Origin: Clostridiales bacterium Firm_08 | GTDB taxonomy: Bacteria; Bacillota; Clostridia; Oscillospirales; QAKW01 | Assembly (NCBI GenBank): GCA_001604045.1 | Contig: LVAN01000005.1 | Span: 1-57,574 of the forward strand | Direction of reading: 5' to 3' | Length of the DNA stretch: 57,574 bases | Part shown: piece by piece, positions 50,135 through 57,574 of the stretch | Position numbering within the stretch: the first letter of the stretch is position 1 | Layout: each line of letters starts with the position of its first letter | The notes under the pieces: generated by a model | The model's input: the letters and a program-made list of their open reading frames with translations, nothing else | Databases searched by the model: none | Told to the model about the DNA's origin: nothing | Made by a program: the position numbers and the translations under genes

Positions 50135-50157
50135 TCAGGGGACGGGCCTGTGATCGG
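50135..50157. repeat. Upstream copy of the GGGGACGG repeat
   Basis: TCAGGGGACGGGCCTGTGAT differs at two of 20 positions from the copies found downstream of the RHS locus (57230-57349), so the locus is bracketed by this repeat. Confidence 0.6.
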
Positions 50158-50205
50158 TCGCGACGGAAAACACGAAAAGATAAAGTAAATTTTTGAAATA
50201 ACGAC

Positions 50206-50250
50206 CCCGCGTTTTTGCTTTAGGATCAGCAAAGACGCGGGTTTGTTTTC
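50206..50250 (+). terminator. Rho-independent terminator upstream of the RHS gene
   Basis: CCCGCGTTTTTGC pairs with GCAAAGACGCGGG (one wobble), followed by TTTGTTTT. No gene ends directly before it, which suggests that something was lost here. Confidence 0.75.
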
Positions 50251-50308
50251 GGTTATAACATAGATAATATAATTAAATAAAAATGTTTGTAAAATGAAAG
50301 GAGCCGTT

Positions 50309-53300
50309 ATGAAAAAAAGGGTACCGCTTACGTCGATCTTTATCGTTTTTGTTTTGCTTGTACAGCTTTTTTCCTGCTACGCGTTCGCGGAGACAGAAGC
50401 GGAAGCGGAAACACCGGAATATACGGAGGAGGCGTATAAGCCGACAGTGATCGGGGAGGTCGCCGAGCTGCGGCAGGCGAATATCAAGTATTTCGCCTCG
50501 GATGACCAAACCGTCACCGCCTGCATCTATCCATATAACGTCCATTATCAGGACGCCGCCGGCGCGTGGCGGGACATCGACAACCGCCTGACCGAACAAA
50601 CGACGCGCGGAGAGACAGAACTGGTAAACGCTGCAGGGGAGATCGGACTCCGGTTCGCAAAAACAGCGACCGACAGTCGGCTGGCAACTGTTACTGTGAA
50701 CGGGCATACGGTCTCGTGGGCACTTGACGGCGCGCGGGAAACCTTTGCGCGCGCGGAAAAGGAAACGGCGGCAGAGGACGTGTTTTTTGTCGAAAACACG
50801 TCTTGTTCCGTCAGCTACCCGAACATCCTGGATGGTGTGGATGTTGAATATACCGCGATCGGCAGCGAACTGAAAGAAAACCTGATCCTCAAAAACCAAA
50901 ATACGCCGCGCGTGTTTTCCTTCCTTTATCGCACCGGCGCGCTTACTATGGAGGAACAGGACAATAAACTGTCGCTCTTTGACGGCGCGGAAAGGGTTTT
51001 GACGCTGTCGGCGCCGGTGATGACCGACGCGGCGTATGAAACGAGCGACAGGATCGATCTTACCGCGGAACTTGTCACCGACGCGGCAAACGACCACATA
51101 TACCGCGTCACGGTGACGCCGGATCAGAAATGGCTGGATGACGCGAGCCGCGCATTTCCCGTTGTGATCGATCCGGACGTCTCCACGGAACAGGATAGAA
51201 ACCATATTTATGACACTTATGTGGCTTCCAACGCCGCGGGGACGAATTATTCATCCGCCCAGACCCTGAAGGTCGGTATGAACGGCAGCAGCGCCGCGTA
51301 TCGCACGCTGCTCAAATTTGATTTGCCCGACGCGATCGGCCCGTCCGACCGTGTGGTGGGCGCTGTGTTGCGCCTGGCTCCTTCTACAACAGCGGCGGAT
51401 CTAACCACGATGGCGGCGCAGCGGCCTGTCATCGAGGCGCACAGGATCACATCGACCTGGGATAAAACCGCCGTCACCTGGAACAACCAGCCCTCCTTCA
51501 ATACACAAATTGAAGATTACGACATCATAGAAACACCGATTCCAAACAACCTTGATAATTTTAGATACACTTGGGACATCACGGATATGGTGGACGACTG
51601 GTACACGACGGGTACCAACAATGGCGTATTGCTGAAATACAACAGCGAAACGGCATACGGCAGCAATATGGTCTTGAATTGTTACGCGACCCGCGGCAAC
51701 GATAGTACAGCATATCCCATCATTCAAATTACATATATGAACATGCTGGGGCTGGAGGACTACTGGACCTACCATTCCATAGACGCCGGCAATGCCGGCA
51801 CGGCATACATCAACGATTTCACCGGCGGCATGACGCTGGTAACACCGCTTTGCGGGCTTTCCGGCAACCGCTCGCCGCTGTCGGTGTCGCATATCTACTC
51901 ACCGGGATCCTTTGACGGCAGTATTTACGGCACCAAAGTCGGCAACGGATATATGCTCAATATCCAGTGCAGCGTCAAGAGCGATCCGATCGGCAATACG
52001 CAAAGATACAAATACGTCGACAGCGACGGCACTATCCATTATTTCAATCTTGACAGCGGAACGACCTGGAAGGACGACTCCGGTCTGGGTCTTACATTGA
52101 TGACCGGAGATCAGACCTTTAATATTATTAAGGATAAAAAAGACAACAAGCTCTTTTTCTACAAGCAGGGGCGGTTCTGCAAGTCGGAGGACAGCGTCGG
52201 CAATACGACGACGGTATATTATACCGTATCCGGCAGTGACTATCTGCTGCAAAAGATCGTGGACGGCGCCGGCAGGGTGGCGCTGGCGGAGCACGACAGT
52301 TCCAACCGACTGACCCGCCTGTACTATCCGGATGACGGCGACGACGCGAGCGCGACGACCATCGCGTCCAAGGGCAGATTTGCCCAAATCATGTACACGG
52401 CAAACAAAAGTAATATCTATCATGTTTCCCAATATGTGAAGGATCAGGACGATACTCCGCAGCTGCAGCATTACGCCGGATTTACCGTCAGTAATAATGT
52501 CCTGACCGGTATCATTGACGCGGAAAGCAACAAAGCCATAACATTCTCCTACAATATTTCAGAACAGATCCTCGGCAGATTTCGGCGTGTGCAGAATTAT
52601 AAAAGCCGGCAGTTTCTCCCCGCCACGTCCGCGTTTGGAGAAACGGAATGCGAGGTAAACATAACCTACGGCGACCGCTCCACCAAATACGCCACCACCT
52701 CCGGCGGCGTCAGCCGCAGTGAACTTTACACCTTCAACCGGTTCGGGCAGACGGTCACGGCACAGGATCAGAGCGGCAACGCCGTGTATCAGGCGCAGGG
52801 GATGAGCGGCGGCAGTAAAAACAAGGTGACCTTCGCCTCCGGCACCCAGCATATGGTGACAAACCTCCTGCTCAACAGCGGCTTTGAGCAGTCCGCGAGC
52901 ACAACGTCCATCACCAACTGGGCGCGGTATATGCAAACGGGTGACAATATTGTTGCCAAAGGCACGGCGGACAGCGAGCCGACGCTGTTCGGCAATATGG
53001 CGATGAAAATGTATAAAAAAAGCGCCAGCGTCACTGCTAATCTGACGGCACAGCAGGTGGTCTCTCTCGCGGGCGGCAAGATCTACACTTTGTCCGCGTA
53101 CGTTCGTACGGATTTTGACAGCGTTCCCTCCAACGTGGATTACGGCGCGATCATCGGTCTGCAAAACGGCGACTATACCGTCACCTCCATGAAAAAGGGC
53201 ATCGTCAGCCAGGGGGAATTTACCCGGCACAGTACGACCATCGACCTGACGGGACAGAGCGGCAGTGTGAACTTCAATATTTACGTCGGTCTTTCCCGCG

Positions 53301-56300
53301 TGAAGGGCGTGGCGTATTTCGACGCGATCCAGCTCGAGGAGGGCGGCAGCGTCAATTCGTATAACCTCGTGCAGAACGCCGGGTTTGAGACCAGCGCGCA
53401 GACCTCGCTCTGGACGCGGCAAAACCTCGGGGACACCGACGGCGTCATCACCTCCACCAAGCATACCGGGACGTCCGGCTTCAAGATCGTCGGCAATCCC
53501 AAAGTCCGCAAAATGCTGTATCAGACCATCGCCGTCAACGGAAAGAAAGGTGACGGGCTGACGGCGGGCGTGTGGGTCAAGTGCGCCACCGTGCCCAATA
53601 AGGACACCGAACAGACCGGCGACTACCAGACCTGTTCGCTGATGATCGAGATCTGCCGTTCAAGCGGTTCGTCCACCTACTATACGGCGGCGCTGGATCT
53701 GGCCAATGACGAGTGGCGGTATCTCTGCGTCGGCGGGCTCGCGAAGTTCGCGTATACAGACGTCAAGATCTATCTGAAATATCCGTATAATTACAACAAC
53801 TGCTACTTTGACGATTTCTGTCTGTTCAAGGACGTGTTCGGGCAAAGCTACGTCTATGATGAGAACGGCAATATTTCCAGCGTTGTGGACAAAGCCAATA
53901 ATACCAAGACCATTGTCGCCAACGGTAATAACGATATCACCTCTTATAAAGACGGGGCGGGCAATACCTATAACTTTGAATATGACAATGGTTCCACGAC
54001 CGCCAAAAAGCACCTGCTGACCAAGGTCACCAATCCCGACGGCAGTAAGGTCACTAATACTTACGACGCCTACGGCAACGTAACGACCTCCGCCACCTCC
54101 AACAGCAGTAACAGTTTGCGGGTGTCATCCACTACGCTGTATTCTGAAGACGGCAACCTTGCGGATCGTGTGGCGACGGAAAACGGACATTACGTTTATT
54201 ATGACAACGACGCCGCGACGGGCACGACCAAAAAGGTCATAAATTATCTCGGCGGAGACGATTGTTCCGTTGCCATGTGGTATGGCTATGACAGCGTTTC
54301 CAAACGCTTGAAGACCGTTATGGCGGCGCAGGAATTCTTTACGCCGGTGAACGGCAGATTCGTGCAGGGGCTTTCCTATCCGCTTGCCACGGAAGTAAAT
54401 TACGATTATAACAGCGAAGGGTATCTTTCGGGTATCCGGCGCATGGATGTGTCAAGTCCGGGAACACCCGTTAAAACGACGGGATATCATATGGAGTATG
54501 ATATCTTCGGCAACCGCACCGCCGTTAAATGGTCGGGCAAAAACAATACGAAATACACTCTGCAGACCACGACGTATAACACCGGTCTGGGACTGCCGAC
54601 CTCCACGACTTACGGCAACGGACAGACCGTCGGTTTCCAATACGACGCGACGGGCAGGACGACCGGTGTGACCTATAACGGTTCTAAGATCCGCGGGTTT
54701 GACTACAACGCGGCGGGATCTGTCGGCAGATCGTGGTATATGGAGGGCGCTTCCAAGGTCGCCACGTCCTATTTCTACGACCTCGCGGGACGGGTGACCG
54801 ATCACACCAATACCCTCGGCACCTCTGCCGAAAAGATCACGTATAACAAAAACAATATGGTCACCTCCTATGTGACCCGCCAGCGGGACAGCAAGGTCAA
54901 GACAGCCTGGACGATGTTGAATACGTACAACAATATGAGCCGTCCGACCAAACTGCAGTTCGAGGCGACGTCCGGCGCGCCGAGCGGCACCATCAATTTC
55001 TCCTACGACGGCATCGGGCGCGCCTCGACCAAAGCGGTATCCCTGTCCGCTTCGGACAACCTCACGACCTCTTACAGCTACAAGCCGAACGGCAATGAAA
55101 CAACGCCGCTTGTTTCCGGCGTAAGCGTCGCCGGATCCTACAACGGTACAAGTCTGTCGCTGGCGTACGGCTATACCTACGACCCGCTGGATAATATTAC
55201 GCAGGAGACGGAAACGGAAAACAATACGACGACCACCCGGCAGTACACCTATGACCTGTTGTCCCAGCTCACCGGCGTGACCACCACCGGCGGCAGTCCG
55301 AGTACGGAAACCTTCTCCTATGACAACAGCGGCAACTTAACAGAGAAGGTCAAGACCGCCTCCGGCGTCACGGTGACGGACACCTACGGCTATGACAGCA
55401 ATATGACGGATGTGCTGACTTCTTTTACGAGGGTGACAAGTGAGGGCGGCATTGACAGTACCGAGGTCCGGGAGTATAATTATGCCAACAACGTCTATTT
55501 CAATCCGACCTCCATCGTCTACAAGGATGAAAACGACGTAACGCTGTCCACCCGCACGTTCTCGTGGCGGGAAGGCAGAAAGCTGGAAAGCGTCACGATC
55601 GACGGCAGTACCTACGGCTACTACTATGATGAAAACGGTCTGCGGGTGCTGAAGACCCTGCCGGGCGGCGGTAAGGTGCGCTATATTTACAACGGCGGCA
55701 GTCTGGATTCCGTGATCATGTACGCTTCCGGCGGTTCCGTCACCTGTTATCTCAAGTATCTGTACAACGCCTCGGGAGAACTCGAATATATCCTGCGCAA
55801 AAAGGATAATTTGAGCGATCCCACAAAGTATGATCTGTTTACCGTCGTGTACAACGGCAAAGGTGAGATCACCAAGCTGGTGCAGACCCGCAAACAGACC
55901 TCAACGGGCGTCGGGTTCCAGTTCCGCGTCGTGGCGAACTATACCTATGACGCTTACGGCAGCGTCACCGTTTCCTCTCCGGTCTCCGGCGAGGACATCG
56001 GCGTCGTAAACCCCCTGCGCTACAAAAACTATATCTATGACGCCGAAACGGATTGGTACTATCTCCAAACCCGCTACTACGATCCTGCTGTAGGTAGATT
56101 CCTCAATGCAGACGGATATGCGGACAGTGGAGAAGATATACTCGGCACAAATATGTTTGCAAATTGTGCAAATAATCCGATAAACAGATTAGACGTCTCC
56201 GGAACGCGTTGGGATGATCAGCCTGATTATTGGCGATATTATGACAAGGAAGGAAATAAGAAAAAAGATGCTGTCATATGCCTTGGGAAGACTTCAAATA

Positions 56301-56677
56301 ATAACTATGTGTATATAAGCAGAAATCTTTCATCTAATTATTCTACACCTATGAACGCCATAAAAGCGGTGGATTTGCGAAATGATGCAAAAAATGGCAA
56401 TGCAAACATTCAAATTAGAGATTCGTATAAGGTTTATTCTGTGATAGAAAGAGAGGAGGTTGCTATTTTTTTAATTAAGTATAATGAAGAAAACCCGTCT
56501 GATCCGGCGTGGGAAAGATCTTTGGATTCAATTTTAGTTGAATGGGATGCACATAATGATACTTATGAGCTAAAACCAAATAGTCGAAGCCAGCATGTGG
56601 ATTTAGATAATAACGATGAAGGTGTTTCTTATCTTGCTTTCTGGAAGAGAGCAATTAAAAGTCAGTTAGGATGGTGA
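50309..56677 (+). CDS. YD/RHS-repeat polymorphic-toxin-like secreted protein
   Basis: A 2122-residue protein with a signal peptide (about 1-28). A DNRLRE-type beta-sandwich lies at about 290-477 (HIYDTYVASNAAGTNYSS, WDITDMVDDWYTTG). Two carbohydrate-binding-like jelly rolls fill about 850-1174 (LLLNSGFEQS, LVQNAGFETS). YD repeats run from about 1177 to 1930, and the RHS core ends RYYDPAVGRFLNADGYADS. The last ~160 residues (1966-2122) form a different tip: AT-rich codons, Asn-rich, with LVEWDAHNDTYEL and YLAFWKRAI, of unassigned activity. By analogy with Rhs/WapA proteins the tip is likely a toxin released from the YD shell. Start ATG 50309 follows AAAGGAG; the ATG at 50294 lies before that site. 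Confidence 0.9.
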   Translation: MKKRVPLTSIFIVFVLLVQLFSCYAFAETEAEAETPEYTEEAYKPTVIGEVAELRQANIKYFASDDQTVTACIYPYNVHYQDAAGAWRDIDNRLTEQTTRGETELVNAAGEIGLRFAKTATDSRLATVTVNGHTVSWALDGARETFARAEKETAAEDVFFVENTSCSVSYPNILDGVDVEYTAIGSELKENLILKNQNTPRVFSFLYRTGALTMEEQDNKLSLFDGAERVLTLSAPVMTDAAYETSDRIDLTAELVTDAANDHIYRVTVTPDQKWLDDASRAFPVVIDPDVSTEQDRNHIYDTYVASNAAGTNYSSAQTLKVGMNGSSAAYRTLLKFDLPDAIGPSDRVVGAVLRLAPSTTAADLTTMAAQRPVIEAHRITSTWDKTAVTWNNQPSFNTQIEDYDIIETPIPNNLDNFRYTWDITDMVDDWYTTGTNNGVLLKYNSETAYGSNMVLNCYATRGNDSTAYPIIQITYMNMLGLEDYWTYHSIDAGNAGTAYINDFTGGMTLVTPLCGLSGNRSPLSVSHIYSPGSFDGSIYGTKVGNGYMLNIQCSVKSDPIGNTQRYKYVDSDGTIHYFNLDSGTTWKDDSGLGLTLMTGDQTFNIIKDKKDNKLFFYKQGRFCKSEDSVGNTTTVYYTVSGSDYLLQKIVDGAGRVALAEHDSSNRLTRLYYPDDGDDASATTIASKGRFAQIMYTANKSNIYHVSQYVKDQDDTPQLQHYAGFTVSNNVLTGIIDAESNKAITFSYNISEQILGRFRRVQNYKSRQFLPATSAFGETECEVNITYGDRSTKYATTSGGVSRSELYTFNRFGQTVTAQDQSGNAVYQAQGMSGGSKNKVTFASGTQHMVTNLLLNSGFEQSASTTSITNWARYMQTGDNIVAKGTADSEPTLFGNMAMKMYKKSASVTANLTAQQVVSLAGGKIYTLSAYVRTDFDSVPSNVDYGAIIGLQNGDYTVTSMKKGIVSQGEFTRHSTTIDLTGQSGSVNFNIYVGLSRVKGVAYFDAIQLEEGGSVNSYNLVQNAGFETSAQTSLWTRQNLGDTDGVITSTKHTGTSGFKIVGNPKVRKMLYQTIAVNGKKGDGLTAGVWVKCATVPNKDTEQTGDYQTCSLMIEICRSSGSSTYYTAALDLANDEWRYLCVGGLAKFAYTDVKIYLKYPYNYNNCYFDDFCLFKDVFGQSYVYDENGNISSVVDKANNTKTIVANGNNDITSYKDGAGNTYNFEYDNGSTTAKKHLLTKVTNPDGSKVTNTYDAYGNVTTSATSNSSNSLRVSSTTLYSEDGNLADRVATENGHYVYYDNDAATGTTKKVINYLGGDDCSVAMWYGYDSVSKRLKTVMAAQEFFTPVNGRFVQGLSYPLATEVNYDYNSEGYLSGIRRMDVSSPGTPVKTTGYHMEYDIFGNRTAVKWSGKNNTKYTLQTTTYNTGLGLPTSTTYGNGQTVGFQYDATGRTTGVTYNGSKIRGFDYNAAGSVGRSWYMEGASKVATSYFYDLAGRVTDHTNTLGTSAEKITYNKNNMVTSYVTRQRDSKVKTAWTMLNTYNNMSRPTKLQFEATSGAPSGTINFSYDGIGRASTKAVSLSASDNLTTSYSYKPNGNETTPLVSGVSVAGSYNGTSLSLAYGYTYDPLDNITQETETENNTTTTRQYTYDLLSQLTGVTTTGGSPSTETFSYDNSGNLTEKVKTASGVTVTDTYGYDSNMTDVLTSFTRVTSEGGIDSTEVREYNYANNVYFNPTSIVYKDENDVTLSTRTFSWREGRKLESVTIDGSTYGYYYDENGLRVLKTLPGGGKVRYIYNGGSLDSVIMYASGGSVTCYLKYLYNASGELEYILRKKDNLSDPTKYDLFTVVYNGKGEITKLVQTRKQTSTGVGFQFRVVANYTYDAYGSVTVSSPVSGEDIGVVNPLRYKNYIYDAETDWYYLQTRYYDPAVGRFLNADGYADSGEDILGTNMFANCANNPINRLDVSGTRWDDQPDYWRYYDKEGNKKKDAVICLGKTSNNNYVYISRNLSSNYSTPMNAIKAVDLRNDAKNGNANIQIRDSYKVYSVIEREEVAIFLIKYNEENPSDPAWERSLDSILVEWDAHNDTYELKPNSRSQHVDLDNNDEGVSYLAFWKRAIKSQLGW

Positions 56678-57114
56678 AAATGAAACAGAAAAAAGTCTTT
56701 TTCTATTCTTTTTTAAAGATCATTATCACTGTTTTGAGTTTTTCATTTAGCGGAAAATTGTTTTTTCTGTGTCATTTTGGAATATTCTCTATTCCTTTTT
56801 CACTGGCGCTCGCCTTTGACGAACATGTTTTTATAGGATTACCGCTCGCACTGCTTGTGACGTCATGCGCATGGATTATATTTATGTTTTTTGATGTTTT
56901 CAACAATCGAAAGTTTAAAATTGTAGCCAGATTTGGTGTTCTTATGCTAACGGTCATTGACATTTTTTGCATTGTCTTCTCATCCGCATCTTCAACGCAT
57001 GTCCCGTGGCAAGATTGGGCATACAGAATATGTGGTATAATTATTAATATGATGTGTACTTTTTTTCTGGCACGTTCCCTCAAGAAATTCAGACAAGATC
57101 AATCGTTGAAATAA
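56671..57114 (+). CDS. Small membrane protein, candidate immunity protein for the RHS tip
   Basis: A 147-residue protein with four hydrophobic segments (about 9-30, 33-55, 57-78 and 85-105 plus a C-terminal stretch near 115-138) and a basic tail. It starts at ATG 56671, inside the last codons of the RHS gene, or at ATG 56680. Its base composition is as AT-rich as the RHS tip and unlike the rest of the window. Position directly after a variable tip, overlap and shared composition are the usual signs of an immunity gene. No family is recognised, and a membrane immunity protein would suggest a tip acting at the membrane. Both points are inference. Confidence 0.7.
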   Translation: MVKMKQKKVFFYSFLKIIITVLSFSFSGKLFFLCHFGIFSIPFSLALAFDEHVFIGLPLALLVTSCAWIIFMFFDVFNNRKFKIVARFGVLMLTVIDIFCIVFSSASSTHVPWQDWAYRICGIIINMMCTFFLARSLKKFRQDQSLK

Positions 57115-57350
57115 GGGGACGGGCAAGCCAACGCAATCAGGGGACGATTAGCGTGAAAACAAACCATAAAGAGAAGAGAAAAGAGCAAACCCTGCGAGGC
57201 AGAGCTGAAAAAATGGAGGAGGGGTGGGCAATCAGGAGACGGTTCCGTGATTGACGATCACCTAATCAGGGGACGGTTCTGTGATCGGGTCAATCATAGA
57301 GCTATCAATCATAGAACCGTCTCAATCAGGGGACGGTTCTGTGATTGATG
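57111..57350. repeat. Cluster of GGGGACGGTTCT repeats and an inverted pair
   Basis: Direct copies of TCAGGGGACGGTTCTGTGAT or close variants occur at about 57135 (diverged), 57230, 57264 and 57325. An inverted partial copy at 57307-57322 (CAATCATAGAACCGTC) pairs with the last copy to make a hairpin ending at 57348. A further partial copy is at 57113. No gene is seen in this stretch. Similar GGGGACGGTTC strings are, from memory, dispersed repeats in anaerobes, and I cannot assign a mobilising transposase. Confidence 0.7.
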
Positions 57351-57363
57351 AAGAGTAATGCGG

Positions 57364-57574
57364 CGGTCTGCGGGTGTTGAAGACTCTGCTGAACGGTGGC
57401 GAACTATACCTACGACGCCTACGGCAGCGTCACTGTTTCCTCTCCCATCTCCGGCGAGGACCTCGGCGTCGTCAACCCCCTGCGCTACAAAAACTATATC
57501 TACGACACAGAGACGGACTGGTACTATCTCCAAACCCGCTACTATGACCCCGCCGTGGGCAGGTTCCTCAATGC
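57364..57574 (+). pseudogene. Orphan RHS core fragment (runs off the window)
   Basis: 57364-57388 matches 55636-55660 of the RHS gene (23 of 25), then the sequence jumps and 57396-57574 matches 55931-56109 without gaps at roughly 90 percent, with nearly all differences at third codon positions. About 260 bases of the parent are missing at the junction and the two parts are in different frames. The second part stays open (VANYTYDAYGSV to QTRYYDPAVGRFLN) to the window edge, so an alternative tip probably follows. This is the layout of a displaced RHS cassette that can recombine with the main gene. Confidence 0.85.

Noticed and set aside
57054-57254. Plus-strand frame of 66 codons across the end of the candidate immunity gene
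   Set aside because: It has no ribosome binding site, overlaps the membrane protein in another frame and runs into the repeat cluster.
57111-57350. CRISPR array
   Set aside because: The repeat copies are unevenly spaced, vary in sequence, include an inverted copy and have no uniform spacers or cas genes.
1-57574. tRNA, rRNA, prophage or integrase genes
   Set aside because: None was recognised. The accessory character of the RHS and zinc-ribbon regions rests on composition and repeats, not on phage genes.

Overview
The window looks like a chromosomal segment of a moderately GC-rich, strictly anaerobic, Gram-positive bacterium of the class Clostridia (order Oscillospirales or a neighbour). 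The evidence is a SpoVT sporulation regulator, a desulfoferrodoxin/superoxide reductase, S-layer-homology anchoring, GGAGG-type ribosome binding sites, classical TTGACA/TATAAT promoters, and a Clostridia-style protein complement. No rRNA or tRNA genes, prophage or CRISPR array were seen.

Layout. 1-5260: an SDR oxidoreductase, an iron alcohol dehydrogenase, a wrecked sugar-phosphate isomerase remnant, a PPC/DUF296 protein, an unknown protein, superoxide reductase (dfx) and spoVT. 5260-8170: an accessory module in which a Xre repressor faces two zinc-ribbon membrane proteins across a pair of palindromic operators. 8200-14720: cell-surface carbohydrate genes (acyltransferase, a 1017-aa secreted esterase-like protein, a pectinase-like beta-helix protein) and an MBL-fold hydrolase. 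14780-24165: one transcription unit for phenylalanine and tyrosine synthesis, made of aminotransferase, pheA, aroB, aroC, an aroE-aroK fusion, aroQ, aroA, tyrA and DAHP synthase. It is preceded by a promoter, a short leader peptide with five consecutive Phe/Tyr codons and a terminator, which looks like ribosome-mediated attenuation. 24170-26650: two transporters on the minus strand. 26690-32250: a MarR regulator, a heterodimeric ABC exporter and a TrpB2-type tryptophan synthase beta chain. 32270-36640: a membrane-anchored trigger-factor-like foldase, then argG and argH.

36770-43740: two large exported proteins, a BspA-type leucine-rich-repeat protein with three SLH domains and a 1512-aa beta-helix plus GDSL esterase protein. 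The latter shares an unnamed C-terminal domain with the 1017-aa protein at 9547. 43830-49670: a guanine-type purine riboswitch controlling xpt, followed by a BMP-type nucleoside ABC importer (lipoprotein, ATPase, two permeases), a coherent purine salvage unit. 49880-57574: a 42-codon membrane-peptide gene (possibly a decayed gene), then a 2122-aa YD/RHS-repeat polymorphic-toxin-like protein. Its last ~160 residues are AT-rich and overlap a small membrane protein, a candidate immunity protein. Downstream lie copies of a GGGGACGGTTCT repeat, and a diverged orphan copy of the RHS core runs off the window end.

The most notable items are the Phe/Tyr leader-peptide attenuator on the aromatic supra-operon, the RHS tip/immunity/orphan-core arrangement, the Xre/zinc-ribbon module with two helically phased operators, and the shared C-terminal domain of the two large secreted esterase-like proteins.
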